From positions 1-64,000 of the forward strand of contig CABQKA010000001.1 of the NCBI GenBank assembly GCA_902464615.1: DNA of 64,000 nt. Direction: 5' to 3'. The notes under the pieces are model-generated. The model did not search any database. It saw nothing but the letters and a program-made list of their open reading frames with translations, and had not been told where the DNA came from. Below are positions 42,496-52,298 of this stretch, piece by piece. This DNA is from an uncultured Prevotella sp. (lineage in GTDB: Bacteria; Bacteroidota; Bacteroidia; Bacteroidales; Bacteroidaceae). The number at the start of each line of letters is the position of its first letter. Position 1 is the stretch's first letter. Made by a program: the position numbers and the translations under genes.

Positions 42496-43812
42496 TTACT
42501 GCAATAAATAGCTCATAATGCCGCCGCTAAGCTGTAAAAGCGATATCTCACACAACTTCGTATCATATTCAGCTACAAGTATGCGCTCCTCGGCGTCGAG
42601 CAAGCTCTTTTGGGCCTCGCGCATTTCTATACCGGAGAGGTCTCCCAAGAGGTAGCGCTCACAAGCGATAAAATGGTTTTCTTGAGCTGTAATAAGGTTT
42701 TGCCGCTCCAGCGTCAGCAGTCTCAAGTTGTTCTGGTAGGCCTGGTAAAGGTCGGCCAAATCGGCATGGAGGGACAATTCAAGATTACGGCGGGCCAATT
42801 CGGCATTGTCGATACTGATTTGCGCATTGCGCCGTTCCCGCTCGCGATTGCCGTCAAAAAGGCGGAAGCCCACTGTCACTCCAACATCTCCACCCCAATT
42901 ATGGCGTTTCTGCGAAGAGCCGCTTCCATACCGATTATAGGTATAGCCATAGCCTGCATTCAACGTGACATAAGGATAGTCGCGACTTTGGACGCTCTTA
43001 TAATCCAATTCGGCAATCCGCTTGTCTTGAGCTGCACTTAAGAGAGAGGCATTTGTCCGCAAGGTCGCACTCCAAAGACTGTCGAATGACAGAGAGGCAT
43101 TGACATCTATCGCGGTATCCTGTACCGTCAGCTGGCTGGCTGAATCGCGCACAGCCATCAATTCGTTCAAACGGATTCGCGACGTGGCCAACGACTCCTG
43201 TTGCCGCAGGCTCTGTGCGCTATCGGCATTAAAATCGACCTGGGCCTGCTGCAAATCCAACCTGGAATTGTCACCTATGATGTAACGCTCCTGTACAATG
43301 CGTAACCGCTCTTTGGAAAGCGCAACAGCATAGCGGAAGTTTTGCATACGAATACGCTGCTGGATATAATTATAATACTCGGCAACGACTTGCGCGATAT
43401 AATCCTCAATAGCGATGCGGGTCTGTGTGGCACTCTGCCGTTTCAATTCTTGCAGACGCTGATAGTTCGTCTGAATTTTGAAACCGTCGAACACGGTCCA
43501 CTCCGCATTGATGCCAGCCTGCAGCGTATGGTCGGCTATATTCCGGCTACGGGCAACGCCATCCACTCCACGCGAGGTGGTGTTGCTGCTATTGAGAGAG
43601 CCTGTATAACCGAGCGACGCATCGACTGTCGGCAAATAGCCGGCATTGGCGCGCGTCACATTATTCTCCGCTATACGCTCCTCATTGCGGACAATACGTA
43701 AGGAATAATTATTGGTCAAGCCCACTTCTATACAAGTTTTCAACGAAATAGTCTGCGACCAAAGTGTACCGGCCGAAACTATGGCGATGAATAATAGCGC
43801 GAACTTTTTCAT
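42496..43812 (-). CDS. TolC family outer-membrane efflux protein
   Basis: The 438-residue protein has a signal peptide (MKKFALLFIAIVSAGTLWSQ) and two OEP repeats rich in coiled-coil heptads. The first includes LGLTNNYSLRIVRNEERIAENNVTRANAGYLPTVDASLGY. The second includes LDYKSVQSRDYPYVTLNAGYGYTYNR and VGFRLFDGNRERERRNAQISIDNAEL, characteristic of TolC-type trimers. It is the last gene of the efflux operon, overlapping the RND pump gene by four bases. Confidence 0.94.
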   Translation of the reverse strand: MKKFALLFIAIVSAGTLWSQTISLKTCIEVGLTNNYSLRIVRNEERIAENNVTRANAGYLPTVDASLGYTGSLNSSNTTSRGVDGVARSRNIADHTLQAGINAEWTVFDGFKIQTNYQRLQELKRQSATQTRIAIEDYIAQVVAEYYNYIQQRIRMQNFRYAVALSKERLRIVQERYIIGDNSRLDLQQAQVDFNADSAQSLRQQESLATSRIRLNELMAVRDSASQLTVQDTAIDVNASLSFDSLWSATLRTNASLLSAAQDKRIAELDYKSVQSRDYPYVTLNAGYGYTYNRYGSGSSQKRHNWGGDVGVTVGFRLFDGNRERERRNAQISIDNAELARRNLELSLHADLADLYQAYQNNLRLLTLERQNLITAQENHFIACERYLLGDLSGIEMREAQKSLLDAEERILVAEYDTKLCEISLLQLSGGIMSYLLQ

Positions 43813-46800
43813 GCTTTATGGAGTTTTTTTACCAGGTTAGTAGAAACGAAGGTATAAATGGCGGGGACGATATACATCGTAAGTAATGTTGAAAATATCA
43901 TTCCCCCGACGACTGCTGTTCCCATGGCGACGCGGCCATTGCTGCCTTCGCCGGTGGCGAACACCAAAGGCAACAAGCCGAGCACAGTGGCAAAACTGGT
44001 CATCAAGATAGGTCTTAAGCGCTGAGCTGCCGCATCCCGGATTGCCGTAAACTTATCTTCGCCCATTTTCTGCCGTTGATTGGCGAATTCAACAATCAGA
44101 ATACCGTTTTTCGCCACGAGACCGATTAACATGATGATACCTATCTGGCTGAAGATATTCATGGTCTGTCCGCCCAATATCATAAAGATCAATGCACCGC
44201 AGACGGCCAACGGCACCGTAAGCATGATGACAAAGGGATCTTTGAAACTTTCGAACTGCGCCGCGAGAATAAGATAAATAAGCAAGAGCGCAAGGCCAAA
44301 AGCAAAAATCAGGCTGGACGAACTCTCACGGAAGTCGCGGGAATCGCCGGTCAAGGCAGTACGGAAGGTATCGTCAAGCGTATTTTTCGCTATCTTGTCC
44401 ATTTCGTCCAAACCTTCACCGATCGTCTTGCCTTCAGCCAAACCTGCAGAAACCGTGGCAGAGACGAAACGGTTGTAACGGTAAAGTTTGGGAGGAGCCA
44501 CACTTTCGACAAGATCCACGAGGTTCTCCATCTGGACCATACGCCCGTCCTCAGAACGCACATAGATTGCCTTCAAGTGGTTAGGCGTATTACGTTGCTG
44601 ACGGTTAATCTCCCCGACTATCTCATATTGCTTGCCATTCATATAGAGGTAGCCCAAACGCTGACCGCTCAATCCGTATTGAAGCGTTTCGGCAATATCG
44701 CGTGTGCTGACACCTATCATATTGGCTTTTTCGCGATTCACGCTCAAACGTATTTCCGGCTTAGAAAATTTGAGGTCAACGTCGGCCATCTGGAACACAG
44801 GATTGGCATAGACCTGAGCCATAAATTTAGGCAGTACTTCCTGTAACTTCTCTATGTTGGTGGCTTGAAGTACATACTGCACAGGCATAGACCCGCGCCG
44901 GCCGCCGAAGGTGGACTGCTGCTGTACGAATGCGCGGGCATCTGTTTCGCCCTGCACGGCTTTCGACAGCTTCTCTGCCACTTCCATCTGAGAATAATCG
45001 CGGTCCGCCAAATCTTTTAACGTTATCTGTATATTGCCGCTTCCGCTGGATACGCGAGCCGTAATAAACTCTGCGTCAGGCACGATAGAATCGGTCAAGC
45101 GGTTGATGTGTTCGGTATAGTCGCGCATATATTCGTACGTCACGCCTTCCGGGCCTGTTGTGCGGATTGTTATACTAGAGCGGTCCTCCAGAGGTGCCAT
45201 TTCGGCCGGAACACGATTCCACATCCAGGCGCTGAGCGCCACAGCCACTACCATTATACCGATAGCCATCCACCTGTGGTTTAAGAAGTAATCCAACGAG
45301 CGGGCATAAAAACTATTCAACCCGTCAAAGAACGGTTCTGTTTTGCGGTAAAACCAGCTTTGCCTTTCACGTTTTACAAGCAACTTCGTCGCCAACATTG
45401 GAGTAAACGTCAAAGCGGCAAAAGCAGAAATAATGACAGAGCCGGCTACGACGAAACTGAATTCGCGGAAAAGACGGCCGGTTGTTCCTTCCATAAACAC
45501 GATGGGGAAAAACACTGCGACCAAAGTTATCGTAGTCGAAAGAATGGCAAAGAAAATTTCTTTCGCACCTTCTATACCGGCTTCAAGTGGCTGCATCCCC
45601 CTTTCTATTCGTATATATATATTCTCGGTCATCACGATAGCATCGTCGACGACCAACCCTACAGCCAAAACGATGGCCAACATAGAGAGGACGTTGATAG
45701 AGAAGCCGCAAATATACATAATGAAAAATGCACCCACCAGCGAAACCGGTATTACGATACAAGGTACAAGTGTGACTCGCCAGTCGCGCAGGAACAGGAA
45801 TATGATGACGATCACCAGGACAAAAGCCTCATAGACCGTGTCTTTGACTTCGTTGATTGATGCTCGTATGAAGCGGGTATTGTCGAAACCGTAGGTGTAC
45901 TTCACATCCTCGGGTAAATCTTTCTTCATTTGCTCCATACGCTTATAAACAGCGTCGGCTATGTTGATGTGATTGGCGCCCGGCTGCGGGATGACCACGA
46001 CACCGACCATTGGTACACCGTTCATCTTCATGTAGCTCTCCAAATCGCGAGCGCCAAGTTCTGCATTTCCGATATCACTGAAACGGACAATTCGCCCATT
46101 CTCGGTTTTTATCACGAGATTATTAAACTGCTCAGTGGTGTGCATTTGTCCCATGGTCCGAATGTCGAGTTCCGTAGTATTTCCGTCAATGCTTCCGGAC
46201 GGAAGTTCTACATTCTCGCGATCAAGGGCATTTTTCACATCCATGGGAGTAACACCGTAGCCGGACATTTTCACCGGGTCGAGCCACAGGCGCATACAAT
46301 ATTTCTTTTCGCCCCAAATAGAAACGCTACTAACCTCGGGAATTGTTTGCAGTTGTTCCTTTACAGTCAGGTCGGCAATTTCGCTCAATTCCAACAATGA
46401 ACGCTGATTGCTCTGAATGGCTACCATCAGAATCGGAGAGGCGTCGGCATCTGCTTTCGAAACTGTGGGAGGATCGCAGTCACGTGGGAGATTTCGCTGG
46501 GCACGGGATACTTTATCTCGCACATCGTTGGCAGCTGTTTCCAAATCCACTGACAGCTCAAATTCTACGGTTATACGGCTCTGGCCCTGTTGGCTGACAC
46601 TTGTAAGAGAACGTATGCCGGGAATACCGTTGATGTTCTGTTCCAACGGCTCCGTGATCTGGTTCTCTATTACGTCGGCATTTGCTCCCGGATAGGAACA
46701 CGTTACAGAAATGATAGGATTATCAACCGACGGATACTCGCGGACACCGAGGCTCATATATCCAATCACGCCAAACAACAATATAATCAGTGTAATAACT

Positions 46801-46844
46801 GTCGCAAGGACCGGACGACGTATGCTTAATTCTGATATATTCAT
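43809..46844 (-). CDS. RND family efflux pump, HAE1/AcrB type
   Basis: The inner-membrane proton-driven pump of a tripartite exporter has 1011 residues. It starts MNISELSIRRPVLATVITLIILLFGVIGY and has VTCSYPGANADVIENQITEPLEQ in the pore region. The proton-relay Asp pair is in AVGLVVDDAIVMTENIY, with the matching lysine in IGLVAKNGILIVEFANQ (helix 10). All hallmark residues are intact. Adaptor and TolC genes flank it. Substrates are likely lipophilic drugs or bile compounds, an inference from the family. Confidence 0.96.
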   Translation of the reverse strand: MNISELSIRRPVLATVITLIILLFGVIGYMSLGVREYPSVDNPIISVTCSYPGANADVIENQITEPLEQNINGIPGIRSLTSVSQQGQSRITVEFELSVDLETAANDVRDKVSRAQRNLPRDCDPPTVSKADADASPILMVAIQSNQRSLLELSEIADLTVKEQLQTIPEVSSVSIWGEKKYCMRLWLDPVKMSGYGVTPMDVKNALDRENVELPSGSIDGNTTELDIRTMGQMHTTEQFNNLVIKTENGRIVRFSDIGNAELGARDLESYMKMNGVPMVGVVVIPQPGANHINIADAVYKRMEQMKKDLPEDVKYTYGFDNTRFIRASINEVKDTVYEAFVLVIVIIFLFLRDWRVTLVPCIVIPVSLVGAFFIMYICGFSINVLSMLAIVLAVGLVVDDAIVMTENIYIRIERGMQPLEAGIEGAKEIFFAILSTTITLVAVFFPIVFMEGTTGRLFREFSFVVAGSVIISAFAALTFTPMLATKLLVKRERQSWFYRKTEPFFDGLNSFYARSLDYFLNHRWMAIGIMVVAVALSAWMWNRVPAEMAPLEDRSSITIRTTGPEGVTYEYMRDYTEHINRLTDSIVPDAEFITARVSSGSGNIQITLKDLADRDYSQMEVAEKLSKAVQGETDARAFVQQQSTFGGRRGSMPVQYVLQATNIEKLQEVLPKFMAQVYANPVFQMADVDLKFSKPEIRLSVNREKANMIGVSTRDIAETLQYGLSGQRLGYLYMNGKQYEIVGEINRQQRNTPNHLKAIYVRSEDGRMVQMENLVDLVESVAPPKLYRYNRFVSATVSAGLAEGKTIGEGLDEMDKIAKNTLDDTFRTALTGDSRDFRESSSSLIFAFGLALLLIYLILAAQFESFKDPFVIMLTVPLAVCGALIFMILGGQTMNIFSQIGIIMLIGLVAKNGILIVEFANQRQKMGEDKFTAIRDAAAQRLRPILMTSFATVLGLLPLVFATGEGSNGRVAMGTAVVGGMIFSTLLTMYIVPAIYTFVSTNLVKKLHKA

Positions 46845-46892
46845 CTGTTCGAATTATAGACAAAATGACGAATGTGACATTGGCAAAAAGTT

Positions 46893-47957
46893 TTAACGTG
46901 TAATACGCACTTTCTGTCCTGTCCGTAATTGCATTGTTCCGCTGGTAATCACGGTATCGCCAGCGTGTAGTCCTCGAAGAACTTGGACTTGCGACTCAGT
47001 ACGCAAACCCTTTGTGATTTCTACAGGCAAGGCTTTTCCACTCTTATATAGAAAGACTTTGTCTATTCCCATTTCCGAAACGATAGCCTCGCTGGGAACC
47101 GCCAAAGTATGCGCGTACTCTCGGGCTATCAGTTTGACATTGACATAGCGTCCGGGCATCAGTTTCCCATCCGCATTAGGGTAGCGCGCACGTATAGTAT
47201 AAGTACGGGTATCCATATCCACATAAGAATCAGTCGCATATACCTGCGCTTTTCTAGGAGTGAGGTCACCTTCGGCAGTAAAAGTCAGCTCCGCGCCTGG
47301 CTTCAGCATCCCGGCATAACGTTCTGGAATGCTGAACTCCACCTTTAGGGGTGAAGTCTTAGTCAAGGTCGCTATGGACGTTGACGTCGTCGCGTAAGCA
47401 CCAAGGCTGACCTTTCGCAAACCGACAACGCCGCTGAATGGGGCGCGCAATTCTGTTTGCGCTATTTGCGCCCGGACCATATCCATCTCAGCTTTCAAAG
47501 CGGAAAGATTGGCCTCAGCCTCTTGGAAAGCCTCCATACTGACCGCCTCTTTGGCCAAAAGTGCGCGTTGACGGTAGAGACGGTCTTGCATCAACTTTAA
47601 TTGAGCCTCAAGTCTGCGGAGTTCCGCCTGTAAAGGAGCATCATTTATTTTTGCAAGGAGTTGCCCCTCCGTTACTCTTGCCCCTTCCTTAAAATATATA
47701 GCTGTTATTTTCCCCCCGGTTTCGAAAGTCAATTCTACTTCTTCATCCGGAATGAGACTACCACTCACATAAATGCCGTCCTGAAGATTTTCCTCCTTGA
47801 GGACAGTGACCTTTACGTTTAGACTTTTTTCTTTTTTCCCTTGACTTTCAGCCTGGGTCAACTCTTTATTCTCGTGGGGAACAAATGTGCGGTACGCCAA
47901 AATACCGAGTCCGAGTATTACTATCGCGACAATTCCCCATTTTACATATACATTCAT
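46893..47957 (-). CDS. Efflux RND transporter periplasmic adaptor subunit
   Basis: The 354-residue membrane-fusion protein has an N-terminal anchor helix (WGIVAIVILGLGILAYRTF). A lipoyl half-motif (ITAIYFKEGARVTEGQLLAKIND) is followed by a helical hairpin (about 105-165). The matching lipoyl half is AQTELRAPFSGVVGLRKVSLGAYATTSTSIATL, and beta-barrel and membrane-proximal domains complete it. Topology and length match AcrA-type adaptors. It is the first gene of the efflux operon, 48 bp before the pump. Confidence 0.94.
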   Translation of the reverse strand: MNVYVKWGIVAIVILGLGILAYRTFVPHENKELTQAESQGKKEKSLNVKVTVLKEENLQDGIYVSGSLIPDEEVELTFETGGKITAIYFKEGARVTEGQLLAKINDAPLQAELRRLEAQLKLMQDRLYRQRALLAKEAVSMEAFQEAEANLSALKAEMDMVRAQIAQTELRAPFSGVVGLRKVSLGAYATTSTSIATLTKTSPLKVEFSIPERYAGMLKPGAELTFTAEGDLTPRKAQVYATDSYVDMDTRTYTIRARYPNADGKLMPGRYVNVKLIAREYAHTLAVPSEAIVSEMGIDKVFLYKSGKALPVEITKGLRTESQVQVLRGLHAGDTVITSGTMQLRTGQKVRITR

Positions 47958-48018
47958 TTTTTCTATTTGATTTTTTATTTGTTTTTCACAAAAAAGAAAT
48001 AGCGAACAGAGTTATGGG

Positions 48019-48026
48019 CAAAAGTA
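48019..48026 (-). promoter_or_regulatory. -7 box of the RND efflux operon
   Basis: TACTTTTG followed by C on the minus strand, 61 nt before the adaptor start, matches TAnnTTTG. No repressor gene is adjacent. Confidence 0.6.
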
Positions 48027-48101
48027 TCACTTTTCTTTGAAAAAGCTATTTTCAAAAAGGCTAATCTTTCTAAATTCTGCTCTATTGGCATACATGTCCA
48101 T

Positions 48102-48143
48102 AAAAAGTGCAGGCCGTGAAACATTTCACGGCCTGCACTTTTT
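48102..48143. terminator. Strong hairpin terminator after the TPR gene
   Basis: A near-perfect palindrome has 20-bp arms (AAAAAGTGCAGGCCGTGAAA and its complement) separated by two bases. In both directions the stem is followed by U-rich sequence within the arm. It lies 19 bp past the TPR stop codon and upstream of the efflux promoter, insulating the two units. Confidence 0.9.
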
Positions 48144-48161
48144 ACCTTGCTATCTGATTGA

Positions 48162-49631
48162 TTATTTTTCCAAACTCTTCAGATAGGCATCTATCTGCTT
48201 TCCGGTACCGTCATTTTCATCGACGGCCAATATCTCGTTGCAGTACTTGCGAGCATCATCATACAAGTCTTTCTGCACTGCGTAGAAAGCCAAATAACGC
48301 AGAGCCTGCAATTTCGCGGCCTTCACATCTTCCTTCCCTTCCATCAACTTCAAGGCCTCTTCGTAATAGGCTTTTACATTGTCCTCAGGTTTGGGGTTTG
48401 CCGGATCGCTGATATTGATTACTGCACGCATTAACGGTGCCTGATAACTATCCGGACGTTCCTGCTGAATTTTTGCGAACACAGAATCGCCTGAAGCTAC
48501 ATACTGCGCGCGCTTTTCCGGTGCCAATCCTGCTTGCTGGCTAGCTGCCAAGTACTGCTGCCCCAATCCGAACAGATCAGTCAGCTCGACTTTATCACCA
48601 AGCTGAGCCAAATATCGTTTATACGTATCTATACCCTTATCGAGTTCCTTATTAGAGCGATAAAGCGTAGCCAATTCTTTTATTCCGCCCACTTTCGTGG
48701 AGTCGATTGTCAACGCTTTTTCGTAATACTGAATTGCCGCGGGAAAATCATTCAGTTCCTTCATCAGGTTTCCTGCATAAGCGAAATCCAAATACAAATA
48801 ATTGCTATCCGCGTATTCCTTATTCTCTATATAGGACATCGCAGTCTTGGCCTGGTCCAATTCATAGTTCTCCACAGCGCTGAAGAACTTCATCCGCTTG
48901 AATACCATATCATTCGGATCCAATGTCTCGAATTCGGCTACCAATTGGGCTACCTCCATGAATTTCTGCGTGGCATACAAAGACTGCAAATAATTCTCCG
49001 CAGCACGCACATCACGTTTGTCCTGAGGGACCGCAGCGAAATACGCCTTATAAGAAGTCACCGCATCGGCAAATTCGTTCATATTATAAGCAATATCACC
49101 CAATTCCTTATCTGATTCATAATTGCTGGGGTCTAAACGCTTAATTTTCTGAAGCATTTCTACTGCCACGTGCGGATTGATATTCTTGTACACGAAAGCA
49201 TTACGCTTCAGCGCGGCCACATTCGTAGAATCGATGGCCAACACCTCATCGAATTTTTGTCCGGCTGCACCATAGTCTTTACGCATCATGCATACCTCGC
49301 CTTCAAACATTAAGCCGGGCACATATGTCGGCGCCAGCTCATATAACTGACGTGAACATTGATTTGCACACGGATATACGCCCTTATCCAGGAAGTATTG
49401 TCCCACGCTAAGCAAGTCTTCCTCACTTTTGCGGATTTTACGCATCAGTTTTGTAAAGGCCTTGTTGGCTGCATCCGGATCGGACAGCTGCAACTCAATC
49501 ACTTCGTTAGCCATTTCCGCATATTCGGGATTCAAGGGGGGAACTTCATATCCCTTCTGAGCACTAACACTTGCCGTACCTGCAAGAAGAAAAGCGGAAA
49601 ACACTACCGCGCGAAAAAAGTTTTTTTTCAT
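48162..49631 (-). CDS. Periplasmic TPR repeat protein
   Basis: From the ATG at 49631 the 489-residue protein has a signal peptide (MKKNFFRAVVFSAFLLAGTASVSAQ). Tandem helix-turn-helix TPR units follow (for example AVEMLQKIKRLDPSNYESDKELGDIAYNMNEFADAVTSYKAYF and AAIQYYEKALTIDSTKVGGIKELATLYRSNKELDKGIDTYKRYL). TPR arrays mediate protein binding. It has its own -7 box at 49727-49734 but lies directly downstream of the PstS-like, TonB, ExbD and ExbB genes, a neighbourhood seen widely in Bacteroidetes. Its partner is not known. Confidence 0.88.
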   Translation of the reverse strand: MKKNFFRAVVFSAFLLAGTASVSAQKGYEVPPLNPEYAEMANEVIELQLSDPDAANKAFTKLMRKIRKSEEDLLSVGQYFLDKGVYPCANQCSRQLYELAPTYVPGLMFEGEVCMMRKDYGAAGQKFDEVLAIDSTNVAALKRNAFVYKNINPHVAVEMLQKIKRLDPSNYESDKELGDIAYNMNEFADAVTSYKAYFAAVPQDKRDVRAAENYLQSLYATQKFMEVAQLVAEFETLDPNDMVFKRMKFFSAVENYELDQAKTAMSYIENKEYADSNYLYLDFAYAGNLMKELNDFPAAIQYYEKALTIDSTKVGGIKELATLYRSNKELDKGIDTYKRYLAQLGDKVELTDLFGLGQQYLAASQQAGLAPEKRAQYVASGDSVFAKIQQERPDSYQAPLMRAVINISDPANPKPEDNVKAYYEEALKLMEGKEDVKAAKLQALRYLAFYAVQKDLYDDARKYCNEILAVDENDGTGKQIDAYLKSLEK

Positions 49632-49726
49632 TATGTATAAACTTATATTTCTTGTCTTGTTCGTCCTATCTCTATAATAAACACTTCTCAAACGAAGCAT
49701 CTACACCAATCCTAAAATTACCGAGG

Positions 49727-49734
49727 CAAAAATA
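49727..49734 (-). promoter_or_regulatory. -7 box of the TPR gene
   Basis: TATTTTTG on the minus strand, 95 nt before the TPR start codon, matches TAnnTTTG. Confidence 0.5.
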
Positions 49735-49756
49735 CTCATTAATCGGCACATAAATA

Positions 49757-49808
49757 CAGATTCTACGTTTTTTTGCATATTTTGCACATCACTTAAACGT
49801 AGAATCTG
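49757..49808. terminator. 14-bp inverted repeat after the PstS-like gene
   Basis: CAGATTCTACGTTT and AAACGTAGAATCTG are perfectly complementary and flank a 24-nt A/T-rich loop that itself contains TGCA...TGCA. It starts 23 bp after the PstS-like stop and overlaps the expected -33 region of the TPR promoter. It could be a terminator or an operator; the lack of a clean U-tract leaves this open. Confidence 0.5.
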
Positions 49809-49831
49809 CAATACGCCACAGAAACGACTGT

Positions 49832-50770
49832 TCAATTTATGCTCACTGACTTATTTTGGACCGGCAGATTGGGCAATAACTGAGAACTATTGCAAATAAT
49901 GGTCTGCCCTTTCTGACCTTTCAGAAAGAAATACATTGTCTTCACGTTGGACCGGACTCTGGGATCGGTAGTCATGACATATACAGAACGTATCAGCGGG
50001 TAATCGCCTGTCAGAATTCTGTACTGGTAAGGCTTCCAGCCTATAGCATCTTCGCCGCTCTCACGCGAAACTTTGAGAACTTTCACGTCCAAATCTTCAA
50101 ACGAAGTCAAAACTGTATCCCGGTCGCCTTTTAGCCAATTTGTACCGACCACCCCTATCACCGTAGGATCATTTTTAACAGTCTCTATCACTGCCATATT
50201 GGAGCCTTGGGCATAAAGATTTCCTTTCAAATCCTGGCCGTTACAAAGCGAGTCGCGCATGTATCGTACTGTACTTGACCCAGACTGATCGAAAACAAGT
50301 TTTACCTCGCCTTGTAAACCAGCACGGGGCATTTGTTCCCAACGCGTAATCTTGCCGGAAACAAGATTTTTCACCTCCTCCAACGTAATCAGCGTATCCG
50401 GATTTTCCTTATTAACTATCAAGGCAAAAGCGTCGTTCGCGATTTTTGCCTGATGAACGCCCAGATTATGACTTGCTATAACGTCCAACTCGTTCTGGTT
50501 CAACTCGCGCGTAGCCACGCAACAGCGCACGCTGTCCAAGACCAGCAAGCGGATGGCAGAATCCTCGTTACAAAACGTCGGATAGAGCGACGCCTCTATG
50601 TGGTCCAACTGAAACGTCTCCAACAGTTCCTCCATTATAGGACGGAATGTTTCGTCTATCGCAATATGCACATCATCGGAAGTCCGCCAATCGGCCGACT
50701 TCCGATGATTTCCACATGAAGTGGTTAAGAGTGTGCACACTGCGGCTGCAATAAGCCAAAGTGTTCTCAT
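49832..50770 (-). CDS. PstS-like phosphate-binding family lipoprotein
   Basis: The 312-residue protein has a lipoprotein signal (MRTLWLIAAAVCTLLTTSC, lipid Cys19). Its substrate-binding fold is like PstS: VHIAIDETFRPIMEELLETF, VCCVATRELNQNELDVI-type segment, LVFDQSGSSTVRYMRDSL (the phosphate-loop-like serine cluster) and a C-terminal YPLIRSVYVMTTDPRVRSNVKTMYFFL. No pstCAB transport genes are nearby. Its place inside the ExbBD-TonB cluster suggests a role other than ABC phosphate import, which is an inference. Confidence 0.82.
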   Translation of the reverse strand: MRTLWLIAAAVCTLLTTSCGNHRKSADWRTSDDVHIAIDETFRPIMEELLETFQLDHIEASLYPTFCNEDSAIRLLVLDSVRCCVATRELNQNELDVIASHNLGVHQAKIANDAFALIVNKENPDTLITLEEVKNLVSGKITRWEQMPRAGLQGEVKLVFDQSGSSTVRYMRDSLCNGQDLKGNLYAQGSNMAVIETVKNDPTVIGVVGTNWLKGDRDTVLTSFEDLDVKVLKVSRESGEDAIGWKPYQYRILTGDYPLIRSVYVMTTDPRVRSNVKTMYFFLKGQKGQTIICNSSQLLPNLPVQNKSVSIN

Positions 50771-50799
50771 AAAATTCAGTTACTTGCCATTTTACGATA

Positions 50800-51648
50800 T
50801 TAACGTATCTGGAATCGAATCGGTAAGGTAAACCATACAGGTACCGGATGGCCCTGCTGCTTCGCAGGTACGAAGCGTGCGAGTTTGCTGACAACTTGCG
50901 CCGCAGCCTGGTCGCACTCTTTCGACAAGCTCTTCTTTACGACGATCTCGCCGATAGAACCGTCTTTCTCCACGCGGAAGCGTAATACAACGACGCCCTG
51001 CAATTCCTGCTCCTGAGCAATGCTTGGATAAACAAGATTCTCGGAAATGAAGCGCAACAAAGCGGCCTCACCGCCCGGATACGTCGCCGGCACTTCTACC
51101 AACGCGTTATCCGCAACCTCTTCCTCCTGGGGCGGGACATCGGTACCGCCAGCCTGCTGGTTATCCTTCAAGTCATCGATGTTTATACCGCCTTCGCCGT
51201 CACCGGCATAGTCCTGAGCGGCAATGGAGATAGAACTCTTCGTCACCTCGTCCTGAGACTTCACCTCTTTGGTTTCATCCACCAAGGCATCATCCTCAAT
51301 CTTAGGAACAACGAACTGGAGAGAAGCCTTTACTTTTACCTTCTCTACTTTCGGTTCTTCGTACTTGATTTGTACTTTCTTCTCTTCCTTCTTAGGCTCT
51401 TCCTTCTTCAATTGGGAAAGCTGTGTCACTGACGTATTATCGAGTTCGCCGTTTTTCGTCATTGTGGTAACGACTGCACGAATCCCGATAATGAGTGCGA
51501 TGACAGCAATCAGAATCAGAAGGGCCACGAGTGCCCGGAAGTTACGGCTTCCGGTACGCGCACGCATCCGATAAGCTCCGTAATCCTTATTACGTCCTTC
51601 GAATACGAGATCACACCAATCGCGTGAAACTAAATCGACTTTAGACAT
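50800..51648 (-). CDS. tonB: Energy transducer TonB
   Basis: TonB transmits inner-membrane proton force to outer-membrane receptors. The 282-residue protein begins with the Bacteroidetes-type DWCDLVFEGRNKDYGAYRMR. A transmembrane helix follows (about 33-57), then a Lys/Glu/Pro-rich periplasmic spacer (about 85-125). The C-terminal TonB domain is ATYPGGEAALLRFISENLVYPSIAQEQELQGVVVLRF ... GSIGEIVVKKSLSKECDQAAAQVV. ExbB and two ExbD genes precede it, completing the motor. Confidence 0.95.
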   Translation of the reverse strand: MSKVDLVSRDWCDLVFEGRNKDYGAYRMRARTGSRNFRALVALLILIAVIALIIGIRAVVTTMTKNGELDNTSVTQLSQLKKEEPKKEEKKVQIKYEEPKVEKVKVKASLQFVVPKIEDDALVDETKEVKSQDEVTKSSISIAAQDYAGDGEGGINIDDLKDNQQAGGTDVPPQEEEVADNALVEVPATYPGGEAALLRFISENLVYPSIAQEQELQGVVVLRFRVEKDGSIGEIVVKKSLSKECDQAAAQVVSKLARFVPAKQQGHPVPVWFTLPIRFQIR

Positions 51649-51669
51649 ATTGTTTTACTTCACTTAAAG

Positions 51670-52296
51670 TTATTGCTGCGCGAACTTCACGCCCTTGGGT
51701 TCAAGGAGCGCTTTGTCACTGTCCACGAACTTATCGATCACATACTTACCGATGCTACAAATGTTCATCTCGTCCAGAACGCTAATCAAGTTGTCAAAGG
51801 TAGCTTCGTCGGCGGCCTTTATAATGACCGTAGGCGTACCTTTTCCACTTTTAATTTCAGAGAGCCGGTCGTTGTATTCCTTCTTACTCTCCTCATTAAT
51901 ATCACGGGTTTCAAATTCCTTTTTGAGTTGATCCACCTTCGCCAATGCGGCGACGTTCATCTCTTTCAGGACTTTGCGAATGCCATTGCCACCATACTGA
52001 GTTTCCTTCAGATTCTGGGCGGCTTCCTCCGTTTTGCCACGATAGTAGAAGAGTCTGTTGTCGCCGGCCACGAGAATCGTGATAGATTCGCTTGCCTTGG
52101 CCTGGCTACGCTGCTCGTCCTTTATATCGTCCTTGTCGGAAGGCATGGAGATCTGCATGGTCTGCGGTTTCAAGAGCGTCGTACATAACATGAAGAATGT
52201 CACGAGCAACATGATCATATCGACCATAGGCGTGAAGTCCACGCGGGCATTCATTTTCTTTTGCTTGCTGCCTACTTTCTTTGCCATAACATTCAA
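51670..52296 (-). CDS. ExbD/TolR family biopolymer transport protein (second copy)
   Basis: The 208-residue protein has a basic N terminus (KKVGSKQKKMNARVDFTPMVDMIMLLVTFFML). Its single transmembrane helix carries the proton-conducting Asp in FTPMVDMIMLL, followed by a periplasmic domain. An alternative start three codons in (MAKKVGSKQ) would separate it better from the upstream gene. It differs from the first ExbD in its periplasmic sequence, suggesting a mixed ExbD assembly. It lies 21 bp before tonB. Confidence 0.93.
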   Translation of the reverse strand: MNVMAKKVGSKQKKMNARVDFTPMVDMIMLLVTFFMLCTTLLKPQTMQISMPSDKDDIKDEQRSQAKASESITILVAGDNRLFYYRGKTEEAAQNLKETQYGGNGIRKVLKEMNVAALAKVDQLKKEFETRDINEESKKEYNDRLSEIKSGKGTPTVIIKAADEATFDNLISVLDEMNICSIGKYVIDKFVDSDKALLEPKGVKFAQQ

Positions 52297-52298
52297 TT

